Shown here: positions 1 to 9,880 of the stretch, piece by piece
How positions within the stretch are numbered: position 1 is the first letter of the stretch
Layout: every line of letters starts with the position of its first letter
NCBI GenBank assembly: GCA_023405815.1
Contig: JAEXXM010000072.1
Coordinates: 1-64,000 of the forward strand
DNA from: Pseudomonadota bacterium
GTDB lineage: Bacteria; Pseudomonadota; Alphaproteobacteria; Rhizobiales; Hyphomicrobiaceae
Direction of reading: 5' to 3'
DNA length: 64,000 nucleotides
The notes under the pieces: model-generated
What the model was told of the DNA's origin: nothing
What the model saw: the letters and a program-made list of their open reading frames with translations, nothing else
Databases searched by the model: none
Made by a program: the position numbers and the translations under genes

Positions 1-55
1 CCTCAGGCAACAGCGTCGCCTGTCTCCGATCCGCACCTTCGATGAACCGCCCCAT
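1..55 (-). CDS. IS1182-family-like transposase, N-terminal fragment cut by the window edge
   Basis: Reading the minus strand from the ATG at 55-53 gives MGRFIEGADRRQATLLPE before the window ends. From memory this is the opening of IS1182-type DDE transposases (an ARFIEG...DR.QATLLPE pattern). A strong ribosome binding site, GGGAGGA, lies just upstream. Only 18 codons are visible, so the intactness of the element cannot be judged. It reads away from recR. The family call is recognition of a short motif, not a full-length comparison. Confidence 0.6.
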   Translation of the reverse strand, partial: MGRFIEGADRRQATLLPE

Positions 56-223
56 CCGATCCTCCCGCGAAGCCTCACAGGAATCGTACAATGGTTCGCT
101 GGAACGACAGGGTTTTCACACAGGCTCATATAGCAGCCGACAAATGCGAGTTGTATTTGGCAAGCCCCCCCGCAAGGGAGATATCACCGGTTTTCAATGG
201 CGTGCCGCGGGGCGGCTACGGCT
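56..223. other. Intergenic stretch with probable terminal end of the IS element
   Basis: The non-coding space between the transposase start and the recR stop should contain the upstream terminal inverted repeat of the insertion sequence. A plausible end lies around 105-125, where the minus strand reads CCTGTGTGAAAACCCTG. The partner end is outside the window, so neither the terminus nor a target duplication can be confirmed. The recR-proximal part (about 126-223) shows no gene. Confidence 0.35.
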
Positions 224-829
224 TTACATGCGACGGCGTGACTTGATTGCTGCAGCCAGCGTTCCCTCGTCGAGGTAGTCGAGCTCTCCGCCCACGGGCA
301 CACCCTGCGCCAGGCGGGAGACGACAATGCCCGTCGGCGCCAGTTGCTCGGTCAAATAGTGGGCCGTCGACTGGCCTTCGACCGTGGCATTCAGCGCCAG
401 GACGATCTCCTTCGCCTCTCCCGCCGCCGCGCGCTCGATCAGCCGGGCGATGTTGAGGCGGTCCGGCCCGATGCCGTCGAGCGGGGATAGATGGCCCCCG
501 AGCACATGATAAAGCCCGTTCACGACGCCGGCCCGCTCCAGCGCCCACAGGTCGCCGACCTCCTCCACGACCACGATCAGCGACCGGTCGCGACGCTGAT
601 CCTGGCATATGCTGCAAGGCGATACGGTGTCGAGGTTTCCGCATTGCGGGCACTCGACGATCTTGGCGACGGCGTCGGTCAATGCCTCGGCCAGAGGCAC
701 GAGCAGATCGTTGCGCCGCTTGATGAGCGCAAGCGCCGCCTTGCGTGCCGAGCGAGGACCGAGCCCGGGCAATCTCCCGAGGAGCTGAACCACCCTCTCG
801 ATCTCCGGTCCCGAAACTTTCTTTGTCAT
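224..829 (-). CDS. recR: Recombination mediator protein RecR
   Basis: A 201-residue protein of the usual RecR length. RecR acts with RecO (and RecF) to load RecA onto SSB-coated single-stranded DNA at gaps. The N-terminal helix-hairpin-helix region reads LLGRLPGLGPRSARKAAL. A four-cysteine zinc finger follows at C60, C63, C72 and C75, then a Toprim domain from about residue 83 (LIVVVEEVGDLWALER), ending with the typical GGELDYLDEGTL. The start MTKKVSG at 829 is preferred over an ATG 12 codons upstream because family members begin a few residues before the HhH region. In many bacteria recR follows dnaX-ybaB; those genes would lie upstream, but the neighbour here is an aldehyde dehydrogenase, so that operon is split in this genome. 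Confidence 0.96.
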   Translation of the reverse strand: MTKKVSGPEIERVVQLLGRLPGLGPRSARKAALALIKRRNDLLVPLAEALTDAVAKIVECPQCGNLDTVSPCSICQDQRRDRSLIVVVEEVGDLWALERAGVVNGLYHVLGGHLSPLDGIGPDRLNIARLIERAAAGEAKEIVLALNATVEGQSTAHYLTEQLAPTGIVVSRLAQGVPVGGELDYLDEGTLAAAIKSRRRM

Positions 830-1014
830 CCGCTGCCTAGCTACTGGGACGTCCCGATGATGCACAATCGCGTGACGTGATCGAGGTCAATTACGGCAAA
901 CGAAGCATTTGCACTAATTTCCAATACGCCGCGACTTTGGCTTGGCGGTCCAAGTGCGGTAACGTGCCGCCACAAAAGTGGGGCCAACACCCCTCACCCC
1001 CTTGGGAGGAAAAA

Positions 1015-2559
<1,545 letters not shown>

Positions 2560-2589
2560 TCCGCGCCATCGGCGTAGAACCTTCCTCTC

Positions 2590-2621
2590 GCAGCGCGGCC
2601 CGAAAAGCCGCGCTGCTTTTC
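2590..2621 (+). terminator. Rho-independent terminator after the aldehyde dehydrogenase
   Basis: A perfect 10-bp stem (GCAGCGCGGC pairing with GCCGCGCTGC) with a 7-nt loop is followed directly by TTTTCT. It sits 30 bp after the dehydrogenase stop and 16 bp before the next start, so it should separate the dehydrogenase from the hydrolase/DUF779 genes or attenuate read-through into them. Confidence 0.88.
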
Positions 2622-2636
2622 TATCGAGGATCGCAC

Positions 2637-3239
2637 ATGACCGAAGCACGCCCGACGCTGCGCCAGCTTTTGGCACTGCCCGACACGCCCGCGCCTCTGT
2701 CGAAATCGACCCTGGTATTGATCGACTGCCAGAACACCTACCGTCACGGCATCATGCAGCTCGAGGGAGTCGAGCCTGCACTTCAGGAATGCGCAACGCT
2801 CCTGGAGCGCGCGCGCGAATCCGGCGCACCGGTCATCCACATCCAGCACGACGCCGGCCCCGGCTCCCCTTACGACGTGCGCGCCGAGATCGGTGCCATC
2901 GCCGACGTCGTAGCGCCGAAGGCGGGCGAGACCGTCATCACCAAGGCGTATCCCAGCTCCTTCGAGCAGACGAGCCTCGATGCCGAGCTGAAGAAGCTGG
3001 GTGTCACCGACCTTGTTCTCGCCGGCTTCATGACCCACGTATGCGTGAACTCGACCGCCCGCGCGGCGTTCAACCACGGCTACCGCTCGACTGTCGTCGG
3101 CAACGCGACCGCGACGAGGTCGCTTCCGAACCCGCTCGGCGGCACGCTTCCCGCCGAGGTCCTTCACAATGGCGCGCTCACGGCGCTGTCCGATATATTC
3201 GCGATCGTGGTACCTTCGCAGAAGGCAATCCCCACCTAA
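2637..3239 (+). CDS. Isochorismatase-family cysteine hydrolase
   Basis: A 200-residue single-domain protein of the isochorismatase-like cysteine hydrolase superfamily (nicotinamidase, N-carbamoyl amidohydrolases and similar enzymes). The catalytic triad can be placed at D30 in VLIDCQNTY, K103 in TVITKAYPSSF and C136 in GFMTHVCVNSTARAAF. The C-terminal GGTLPAEVLHNGALTALSDIFA segment is typical of the family. The substrate cannot be read from sequence. ATG 2637 is preceded by GAGGATCGCAC. It lies between the dehydrogenase and the DUF779 gene on the same strand, separated from the former by a terminator, and may share a transcript with DUF779 (27-bp gap). Confidence 0.88.
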   Translation: MTEARPTLRQLLALPDTPAPLSKSTLVLIDCQNTYRHGIMQLEGVEPALQECATLLERARESGAPVIHIQHDAGPGSPYDVRAEIGAIADVVAPKAGETVITKAYPSSFEQTSLDAELKKLGVTDLVLAGFMTHVCVNSTARAAFNHGYRSTVVGNATATRSLPNPLGGTLPAEVLHNGALTALSDIFAIVVPSQKAIPT

Positions 3240-3266
3240 GCTCGATTAGAGCGAGGAGAGAGCAAA

Positions 3267-3674
3267 ATGGTCGAGCGAGTGAGTGTCACGCCGGCGGCTA
3301 CGAAGCTGATCGAGAAGCTCGTCGCACAACACGGCCCCCTGCTGTTCCATCAATCCGGCGGTTGCTGCGACGGCAGCGCCCCGATGTGCTACCCGCGCGG
3401 CGAGTTCAAGATCGGCGAGCGCGACGTCTACCTCGGCGCCATCGCCGGGTGCCCCGTTTACATCTCCGGCCCCCAGTTCGAGTACTGGCAGCACACCCAT
3501 CTCATCATCGACGCCGTGCCAGGCCGCGGCTCCGGCTTTTCCATTGAATCACCTGAAGGTCTCCGCTTCCTCACCCGCTCCCGCGTCTTCACCGAGGACG
3601 AGTACGACGAGCTGGACCGCATGGGCCCCCCGCCGCGCGGCCCCGAGGCCATGGCGGCAACCGCCGCCCGTTGA
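3267..3674 (+). CDS. DUF779 domain-containing protein
   Basis: A 135-residue protein matching the DUF779 family: an N-terminal helix, a cysteine-rich HQSGGCCDG...MCYP segment around residues 28-43, then DVYLGAIAGCPVYISGPQFEYWQHTHLIID. The family function is not established. It is often encoded beside AcoD/ExaC-type aldehyde dehydrogenases, as here, so an accessory role in aldehyde metabolism is a reasonable inference. The cysteine cluster could bind a metal or be redox-active. The start follows GCGAGGAGAGAGCAAA, a clear ribosome binding site. The C-terminal tail (PPPRGPEAMAATAAR) is variable. Confidence 0.88.
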   Translation: MVERVSVTPAATKLIEKLVAQHGPLLFHQSGGCCDGSAPMCYPRGEFKIGERDVYLGAIAGCPVYISGPQFEYWQHTHLIIDAVPGRGSGFSIESPEGLRFLTRSRVFTEDEYDELDRMGPPPRGPEAMAATAAR

Positions 3675-3848
3675 GCCTGCCGCCGTTCACTTTGTTGGTG
3701 ATCAGGGTCAAGATTTGCCGCCCTCGGCGTGCTAAGCGGCTACCTGTGTCCCTGCCGCACTAGGAATTGTCTGCAATCGCCCTGACATTCCGCCCGTTTG
3801 GGCATCCGGTCAGGGGATGCGCCGGGTGCAGCAACCGCACGGTCGAAG

Positions 3849-4436
3849 ATGAAGTCAGCCTACATTGCTCTGGCCGCCGTCCTTATCTGGTTCGGCGCGG
3901 CTATCGCCCAGGACACCCCATCACCGCCAGCCGACGGCGACGCTGCGGCCGAAACCGGCGACGAGTCGGGCGCCGATGCGAGCGGCGAGAATGCCGACGA
4001 CGCGCCGCGTCCGGGCCCGGTGCAAAAGGATGCTCCCTTCAAGGAGCTTGCCGGCCGCTGGGTTGGCGAGGGCCGCATCGGCATGAGCGAAGGCAAGGTG
4101 GAAAGCGTCAAGTGCCGCGCCACCTACTTCGTCGAGGGCACCGGGAACCAGCTCAAGCAGAACATCCGCTGCGCCTCCGCCGGCGGCAAGGTCGAGGTGA
4201 AGAGCGACGTCCTCTCCAAGGACGGCAAGCTCTCCGGCACCTGGAACGAGCTCGTCTACAATCTCGGCGGCGACATGACCGGCGAGGTGACTCAGCGCGG
4301 GTTCCGCATCGTCGTGCGCGGCGGCGATCTGACGGCCAACATGGACGTCATTGTCATGAACGACCGGCAGATCGTCGAGATCCAGTTCTTCAACAGCTCG
4401 CTGCGCGGCCTGACGCTGATCTTGAAAAAGGGCTGA
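3849..4436 (+). CDS. Hypothetical secreted protein
   Basis: A 195-residue protein with a clear Sec signal peptide (MKSAYIALAAVLIWFGAAIAQ, cut after AIA). An acidic, alanine- and proline-rich linker covers about residues 20-60, and a compact C-terminal domain of about 120 residues follows (AGRWVGEGRIGM...LRGLTLILKKG). The C-terminal part alternates polar and hydrophobic residues like a beta-barrel or lipocalin-like fold and carries two cysteines (C95 and C113, approximate) that could form a disulfide. I do not recognise the family. The start at 3849 is chosen over an in-frame ATG 17 codons upstream because it begins the signal peptide. Confidence 0.75.
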   Translation: MKSAYIALAAVLIWFGAAIAQDTPSPPADGDAAAETGDESGADASGENADDAPRPGPVQKDAPFKELAGRWVGEGRIGMSEGKVESVKCRATYFVEGTGNQLKQNIRCASAGGKVEVKSDVLSKDGKLSGTWNELVYNLGGDMTGEVTQRGFRIVVRGGDLTANMDVIVMNDRQIVEIQFFNSSLRGLTLILKKG

Positions 4437-4440
4437 CCGC

Positions 4441-4458
4441 GCCCGCAATATTGCGGGC
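4441..4458. terminator. Perfect palindrome between convergent genes, probable bidirectional transcription end
   Basis: GCCCGCAATATTGCGGGC is an 18-nt perfect inverted repeat 5 bp after the stop of the secreted protein and 22 bp before the stop of the convergent RlpA-like gene. There is no T-run, so it is not a textbook terminator. Its symmetry and position between convergent genes suggest it limits read-through in both directions. Confidence 0.5.
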
Positions 4459-4479
4459 CGCGCCGATCGGCTGCCGCGT

Positions 4480-5376
4480 CTATTGTTGCGCCGGCTGCGA
4501 CCGCTGGGCCTCGAAGTCCGCTCGGCTCACGACACGTGGGCCCTGCACGAGACGTGGCCCCTCCACGAGCCCCGGACCTTGGGTCACCGGCCGCGGGGGC
4601 GAGCGCAACATCACCAACTCGCGGGCGAGCGAGGGCGACACCGCGAGTTGCGGCCTTGGAACGAATACACCATCCAGCGCGGCAGCCTCGAACGCGTCCG
4701 TGTCGTAGGCCGCCTGCTCGCCCTCCTCACGCAGGTCGAAGCGCGCTTGAGCCGTCTCGAGTGCGACATCGACGGTCGCGAACTTGCCGATGTGGCCCGG
4801 AACTATCGGGTAAACGCGCTTTCTAGCGTAGCTCGCCTCGGCCTTGGTCGGAGCTTGCAGGACACTGATGACAAGCGACGCAACACCTTGCCTGCGGAAG
4901 CCGAGCTTCTCCGCGGCGGCGCGCGAAACGTCGAGCTTGCGCTCCCCGCTATAGGGACCCGCGTTGGTGATCCGCAGCACGGAGGCATCGCCGGTCTTCG
5001 GATTGTAGGCGAGGATCACCGTGCCGTCGGGCAGCAGCGGGCTTGCAGCATTGTCGGGGAGATCCGCGCGGAAGACGGCGCCCGAACTCGTCAGCCCGCA
5101 GGGATTGAGCGGGTCGCGATGGCAGCTGTCGTAGTAGGAGGCGAGCACGTAGCCGCGCCAGCCGACAAGGGTATCGGTCTGCGACAGCGTGCCGACGCGG
5201 TGACAATAGCCGTGGAAGCAATAGCGGGAGCCGGGAGACTTTGCGTTCGCCGTTGGCACCGCCGCGGCGCTTAGGATGAAGGCCGCGGCTGCAGCGGCCA
5301 AAAAAGGCAGCGCCGGTCGCAGACCTGCGGCGTTAACCGACGCGGCACCCAATAGCGGAGGCTTCTGTCGTGGCAT
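4480..5376 (-). CDS. RlpA-like double-psi beta-barrel protein, exported
   Basis: A 298-residue exported protein with a long hydrophobic signal segment (residues 22-45, ending AVPTANA). An RlpA-like double-psi beta-barrel follows at about residues 75-170: ASYYDS, a CGLTSSG segment standing where RlpA has TASGE, and RITNAGPYSGERKLDVSRAAAEKLGF. RlpA proteins are septal lytic transglycosylases acting on denuded glycan strands. Here the usual D-R-G-P stretch reads TNAGPY, so the aspartate is replaced by asparagine and catalytic activity is uncertain. There is no SPOR domain at the C-terminus; a proline-rich tail with GPGLVEGPRLVQGPR repeats takes its place. It is convergent with the gene at 3849. 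Confidence 0.82.
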   Translation of the reverse strand: MPRQKPPLLGAASVNAAGLRPALPFLAAAAAAFILSAAAVPTANAKSPGSRYCFHGYCHRVGTLSQTDTLVGWRGYVLASYYDSCHRDPLNPCGLTSSGAVFRADLPDNAASPLLPDGTVILAYNPKTGDASVLRITNAGPYSGERKLDVSRAAAEKLGFRRQGVASLVISVLQAPTKAEASYARKRVYPIVPGHIGKFATVDVALETAQARFDLREEGEQAAYDTDAFEAAALDGVFVPRPQLAVSPSLARELVMLRSPPRPVTQGPGLVEGPRLVQGPRVVSRADFEAQRSQPAQQ

Positions 5377-5585
5377 GCGGCCCCGGCCGATTCCCTCAAA
5401 TCAGCCCCAGGCTTGCGAGACAACCGTGGCAAATGTTTGAGCAGCCCGCTCAGGCAAGGTAATTGCATGCTCGATCCATCGAGCTCTACATCGAGCAATC
5501 GCTGGGTGATCTGGCGATACGCCCGTTCGGCTATGGGCCACAAGCGGGCATTTCCCCGAAAATCGCACGTTGCCGCGCGATGGGA

Positions 5586-6710
5586 TCAACCTCGAACCAC
5601 GGCGCTGTGCCAATCGCCAATCTGAACCGGCATGCGTCGCTGGCCCCAGCCGCCCGGGTTCGCCTCGAAAGCGCCGACGATTTCGGTGCCGCACTCGCTG
5701 CAGCACCCATCTCCGGTGAGGCGCCACGCAGTAATTTCGTACCAGTCGCGGCCGATTACGCGGGTGCCACAGTGTGGGCAGAAGGTGCTCCCACCTGCCT
5801 CGTCATGCACGTTGCCTGTGTATACGTAGTGAAGCCCCGTCTCGCGCGCTATGTCACGCGCGCGCGTGAGTGTACCAGGCGGAGTGCCCGGCACGTCGAG
5901 CATCTTGTAGTCCGGGTGGAAGGCGGTGAAATGCAGCGGTACATCCGGCCCAAGCTTCGCCAGCACCCATTCGCTCAACGCTCTGACTTCCTGCGCGCCA
6001 TCGTTGTGTCCAGGTATCAGGAGCGTCGTGACCTCGAGCCAAACCTTTGTCTCGCGCTTTAGGTACTCGAGCGTCTCGAGGACGGCGCCGAGATGCCCGG
6101 TGCAAAGCCGCTTATAGAACTCCTCCGTAAAAGCCTTCAGGTCGACGTTGGCCGCATCCATACAACTGAACAGTTCCTCGCGTGCTCCGGGGCCGACGTA
6201 GCCCGCTGTGACAGCGACGTTCTTGATGCCGTGCTTGCGAGCCATCTTGGCAACATCGACGGCATATTCGAGGAAGATGACCGGGTCGTTGTAGGTGTAG
6301 GCGATGGAGCGCGAGCCGGTGGCGATCGCGGCACGCACAATGTCCTCCGGTGAGGCCTCGTCTTGTAACCGGTCCATCGCGCGCGCCTTTGACATGTCCC
6401 AGTTCTGGCAGAACTTGCAGGTGAGGTTGCACCCCGCCGTGCCGAACGACAGTACGGGCGTGCCCGGCAGGAAATGGTTCAGCGGTTTCTTCTCGATCGG
6501 GTCGACGCAGAACCCTGAGGAGCGCCCGTAGGTGGTGAGCACGATCTGATCGCCCTGCCGGCCGCGCACGAAGCAGAGGCCGCGCTGGCCCTCGTTGAGC
6601 TTGCAATAGCGCGGGCAGACATCGCACTGGATGCGGCCGTCCTCGAGACGGTGCCAGTAACGGCCGGCAACACCTACCAATTGCCCGGTATCGGTCATAG
6701 TATTCAACAT
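5586..6710 (-). CDS. amrS: AmmeMemoRadiSam system radical SAM enzyme
   Basis: A radical SAM protein of the AmrS type. It begins with a cysteine-rich N-terminal knuckle (CDVCPRYCKLNEGQRGLC) before GRSSGFCVDPIEKKPLNHFLPGTPVLSFGT. The [4Fe-4S] motif CxxxCxxC is seen in GCNLTCKFCQNWD. AYTYNDPVIFLEY and DLKAFTEEFYK are also family signatures. Unusually for a short account of this family, the C-terminus has two more CxxC pairs (CPHCG and CSECG) that look like a zinc ribbon. The start is uncertain: ATGs at 6746, 6710 and 6698 are all possible, none with a good ribosome binding site. 6746 would overlap the divergent Memo gene, so 6710 is given. The chemistry of the system is not established. Confidence 0.9.
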   Translation of the reverse strand: MLNTMTDTGQLVGVAGRYWHRLEDGRIQCDVCPRYCKLNEGQRGLCFVRGRQGDQIVLTTYGRSSGFCVDPIEKKPLNHFLPGTPVLSFGTAGCNLTCKFCQNWDMSKARAMDRLQDEASPEDIVRAAIATGSRSIAYTYNDPVIFLEYAVDVAKMARKHGIKNVAVTAGYVGPGAREELFSCMDAANVDLKAFTEEFYKRLCTGHLGAVLETLEYLKRETKVWLEVTTLLIPGHNDGAQEVRALSEWVLAKLGPDVPLHFTAFHPDYKMLDVPGTPPGTLTRARDIARETGLHYVYTGNVHDEAGGSTFCPHCGTRVIGRDWYEITAWRLTGDGCCSECGTEIVGAFEANPGGWGQRRMPVQIGDWHSAVVRG

Positions 6711-6737
6711 GCGCAGCGCTGAAGGAGGCGCCGCGTC

Positions 6738-7541
6738 ATGCCTCACAAGCTCACAGCTCAGGGGTCGCGGCCCCCCGTGGCTGCCGGATCATTTTATCCG
6801 GGGTCGGCGGAAAACCTGGGCCGAATGGTATCGAGCCTGCTCGCATCCGCGCGGATCAGCGAACGGCCCGACCTTTCAGGCATCATCGTCCCACACGCCG
6901 GTTATGTCTACTCAGGGCCCGTAGCCGCGCGGGCCTTCGCAAGCGTGCCGGTTGCGAAGCACCGGTTCCACCGCTGCGTGATCGTCGGTCCGTCGCATTT
7001 CGTTCCATTCAGCGGGATTGTCGCGCCATCGTATGCGGCTTTTGCGACGCCGCTTGGCGAGCTGCCTGTCGACATTGACGCCGTTGAAGCGCTCGCCAAC
7101 GGAGCTGGCGTCGTGATCAATGACGCCCCCCACGAACGGGACCACGCAATCGAGGTGGAACTACCATTTTTGCAGACGATCCTCGGCGGTCTGCAGATCA
7201 TTCCATTGCTCTTCGGCATCACGTCCGCCCTTGCCGTTGCCGCAGCTATCGCCGAGGTTTGGACCGATAAGACGCTGCTGGTCGTCAGCTCCGACCTCTC
7301 GCACTATGAGGGATACGAAGCTGCCCGCAGCCATGACATGCGCACTGCGCAGGCGATAGAGGCCCTTGACGAGGGTGCAATCGGGCCAGCCGATGCCTGT
7401 GGGTATCTCGCTATCCGTGGCGCCTTGATCGAAGCCAAGCGGCGCGGACTCGCGATCGAGCGGGTCGCCTTGTGCAATTCTGGAGACACCGCGGGCGACA
7501 AGCACAGCGTCGTCGGGTATGGAGCGTGGGACATCGGGTAG
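6738..7541 (+). CDS. amrB: AmmeMemoRadiSam system protein B (Memo-like)
   Basis: A 267-residue Memo-family protein, related to extradiol dioxygenases and class III non-haem iron enzymes. Expected metal-site residues are visible: H53 in IIVPHAGYVYSGP, a histidine in IVGPSHFVPFSGI, and a late cysteine in ERVALCNSGDTAGD. The segment SSDLSHYEGYEAARSHD is also typical. ATG 6738 follows GAAGGAGG at good spacing. It is transcribed divergently from the radical SAM gene, with at most a few dozen bases between starts, so both probably share a bidirectional promoter region. The third usual partner (AMMECR1 domain, protein A) is not next to them and not fused to either. Confidence 0.93.
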   Translation: MPHKLTAQGSRPPVAAGSFYPGSAENLGRMVSSLLASARISERPDLSGIIVPHAGYVYSGPVAARAFASVPVAKHRFHRCVIVGPSHFVPFSGIVAPSYAAFATPLGELPVDIDAVEALANGAGVVINDAPHERDHAIEVELPFLQTILGGLQIIPLLFGITSALAVAAAIAEVWTDKTLLVVSSDLSHYEGYEAARSHDMRTAQAIEALDEGAIGPADACGYLAIRGALIEAKRRGLAIERVALCNSGDTAGDKHSVVGYGAWDIG

Positions 7542-7870
7542 GAGGCGCGCCGGTTGACGAGACTGGCCATCGCCGCATCGTCGTCATGCCGTACGCGCCG
7601 CAGTCCGCCATTGAGCGGCTAACCTTTGCGCCCGGCCCTCCAACCTTCGGAACGCAGCAGCTGAGCGGCGTCCATGCGATGCATGGCTCCGCCATGACGC
7701 GGGATAGGGTCGGTGCCCGGTTGAGGCAGGCGTTGCACCCGTCCGGCGTTGACGCGAGGAGCAACTCCCTCACATGCCGGGCCCCCCCGACCGAGGCGAG
7801 GCGAGAGCCACCCCCTGCCTCGCTGCCTACTGCCGATTGCCCAATGCCGATCGCCTATTGCCCAGCGGCA
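7542..7870. other. Intergenic region without a recognisable gene
   Basis: About 330 bases between the Memo gene and the mutL stop. I see no credible coding sequence, because the open frames here are short and compositionally random. The mutL-proximal end carries a small imperfect tandem repeat (CCGATTGCCCA / CCGATCGCCTATTGCCCA, about 7834-7865). No clear terminator hairpin with a T-run was found. Confidence 0.6.
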
Positions 7871-9664
7871 CTACCGCCGCCCGAACAGCTTCTCGATGTC
7901 GGTGAGCTTCAGCTCCACGTACGTCGGCCGGCCATGGTTGCATTGCCCCGAGTACGGCGTCGCCTCCATGTCGCGCAACAGCGCGTTCATCTCGTCCGGC
8001 ATCAGGCGCCGTCCCGACCGCACGCTGCCATGGCAGGCAATCGTGGCGACAACCGACAGCAGCCGCTCCTTCAACACGCCACCCTCGCCGTCGCGCAGAA
8101 TGTCTGCAGCGATGTCCTTCACCAGCGCCATCACGTCGCCTTTGCCGAGCAGCGCCGGCACCTCGCGCACAATAATGGCGCCGGCTCCGAACGCCTCGAG
8201 CACCAGCCCCAGCTCCTCGATCTCGCCGGCCTTTTCCCCGAGAGCCGCCACTTCGTCGTCGCTAAGATCGACGACCACCGGCACCAGCAATCCCTGCCGC
8301 GCTACGCCGCCCGCGCTCAGCATCACCTTCAGGCGCTCGTAGACGAGCCGTTCGTGCGCCGCATGCTGGTCGACGATGACGATCCCGTCCCGCGTCTGCG
8401 CGACGATATAGTTCTCGTGCAGCTGCGCACGCGCCGCTCCGAGCGGCCGATCCTGCAGCTCGTCCGCGACCGGGGCGGTGAAGGCGCGCGTATCGGCGCT
8501 TGGGGCATCCGCGACGTCGAGCGGCGCCTGCATCTCCTCGGCGAGCCCCAGCGAAGCGCCGCCACGCGATGGTTGATAGTAGGTCGCCGCCCTCGGCCAC
8601 TCGAACGGCACGACGTTGGGCCGCAGCTCGTCCAGAGCCGACACGCCGTTGGCAGCCGATGCGCGATGTCCCGCAGCATGCAGTGCCGCTGCCAGCGAGT
8701 TGACCAGCAGCGAGCGCACGCGCCCGGCATCGCGAAAACGCACCTCCACCTTCGCCGGGTGCACGTTGACGTCCACTTCCTCCGGCGGCAGCGTGACGAA
8801 CAGCGCCAGCAGCGGATGCCGCCCGCGCGGAATGAGATCGCCGTAGGCGGCGCGCACCGCGCCGATCAGCAGCTTGTCTCGCACAGGGCGCCCGTTGACG
8901 AACAGGAACTGCTGGCCGGCATCGGGACGGTGCAGGGTCGGCAGCCCCGCGAAGCCCTTGACCCCAATGCCCTCTCGCGCCGCCTCGACCGGCACCGCAT
9001 CCTCCATGAACTCGCGGCCCATGATGCGCCCCAACCGCTGCAAGAGGCCCGCATCGCCCGGAGCCTCGCGCGGCAACCTCAGCCCGGTGCGCTCACCGGT
9101 CGTCAGCGTGAAGCCCACCTGCGGGTGCGCCATGGCGAGCCGCTTCACGACCTCGCCCATCGCTTGATTCTCGGCCCGCTCCGACTTCATGAACTTCAGA
9201 CGCGCTGGCACGCTGGAGAAGAGATCGCGCACCTCGACCGTCGTTCCGGTGTTGCCGGCGGCAGGCCGCACGTCGCCCTTCGCCCCGCGATCGACACCGA
9301 GCGCGAAAGCCTCCGACGCGCCACGCGCGCGCGACAGGATCGTCAGCCGCGCGATGGAGCCGATGGACGGCAGCGCCTCGCCGCGGAAGCCGAGCGTGCG
9401 CACCGAGAACAAATCCTCGTCGGAAAGCTTCGAGGTAGCATGGCGCTCAACCGCCAGTGTCAGGTCCTCTGGCGGCATGCCGCAGCCATCGTCCGTGACC
9501 CGGATCAGCGCCAGCCCACCCGAGGCGGCTACGATATCGATTTCGCCAGCCCCGGCATCGAGAGCGTTCTCGGTGAGCTCCTTGACGACGCTCGCCGGCC
9601 GCTCGACGACCTCGCCGGCAGCGATCCGGTTGATGGTTTCCGGTGAAAGCTGGCGAATCGCCAT
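7871..9664 (-). CDS. mutL: DNA mismatch repair protein MutL with endonuclease motif
   Basis: A 597-residue MutL, the ATPase that links mismatch recognition by MutS to strand incision. The GHKL ATPase domain occupies about residues 1-330: E32/N33 in ENALDAGAGEID, DDGCGMP, the HATSKL and GFRGEALPSI loops, and the DVNVHPAKVEVRF segment near 300. A variable linker (about 330-405) leads to the C-terminal dimerisation domain. That domain contains DQHAAHERLVYE at 432-443, matching the DQHA-x2-E-x4-E metal-binding endonuclease motif, and later ACHGSVR and CNHGRPT. This predicts a nicking MutL, expected in bacteria without MutH. The start is placed at MAIRQLSPETINRIAAGEVVERP, where the family begins; the open frame continues far upstream without homology. 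Confidence 0.97.
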   Translation of the reverse strand: MAIRQLSPETINRIAAGEVVERPASVVKELTENALDAGAGEIDIVAASGGLALIRVTDDGCGMPPEDLTLAVERHATSKLSDEDLFSVRTLGFRGEALPSIGSIARLTILSRARGASEAFALGVDRGAKGDVRPAAGNTGTTVEVRDLFSSVPARLKFMKSERAENQAMGEVVKRLAMAHPQVGFTLTTGERTGLRLPREAPGDAGLLQRLGRIMGREFMEDAVPVEAAREGIGVKGFAGLPTLHRPDAGQQFLFVNGRPVRDKLLIGAVRAAYGDLIPRGRHPLLALFVTLPPEEVDVNVHPAKVEVRFRDAGRVRSLLVNSLAAALHAAGHRASAANGVSALDELRPNVVPFEWPRAATYYQPSRGGASLGLAEEMQAPLDVADAPSADTRAFTAPVADELQDRPLGAARAQLHENYIVAQTRDGIVIVDQHAAHERLVYERLKVMLSAGGVARQGLLVPVVVDLSDDEVAALGEKAGEIEELGLVLEAFGAGAIIVREVPALLGKGDVMALVKDIAADILRDGEGGVLKERLLSVVATIACHGSVRSGRRLMPDEMNALLRDMEATPYSGQCNHGRPTYVELKLTDIEKLFGRR

Positions 9665-9880
9665 GCAGATACCCCCTGTTGGGGGCCAACCTACCTCGCG
9701 ATTCGGGCTGGGCCCGGCGGTTGCAGAGCCATCATCCCCGGTTTTCCCTCCCGCTGGTAGGACTAAAGGCCATGTGCGACGGCGTGCTGCTTTCCAAGCA
9801 CGTGGAATTTGTCCATCTGTGCGCGCCATATCATCCCTGGACGGCCCGCCCGGCCCTCCGGTCAATACTTTGGAGAACAC

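Noticed and set aside
897..1000. Sigma-54 (-24/-12) promoter upstream of the aldehyde dehydrogenase
   Set aside because: AcoD-type genes can be sigma-54 dependent, but no GG-N10-GC element of adequate quality was found here.
7411..7773. Minus-strand frame across the Memo-mutL gap
   Set aside because: Composition is random (Cys/Arg/Thr-rich) and it overlaps the end of the Memo gene.
7472..9646. Long open frame antisense to mutL (724 codons)
   Set aside because: MutL is unmistakable on the other strand; this frame is His/Arg/Gln-rich and has no recognisable motif.
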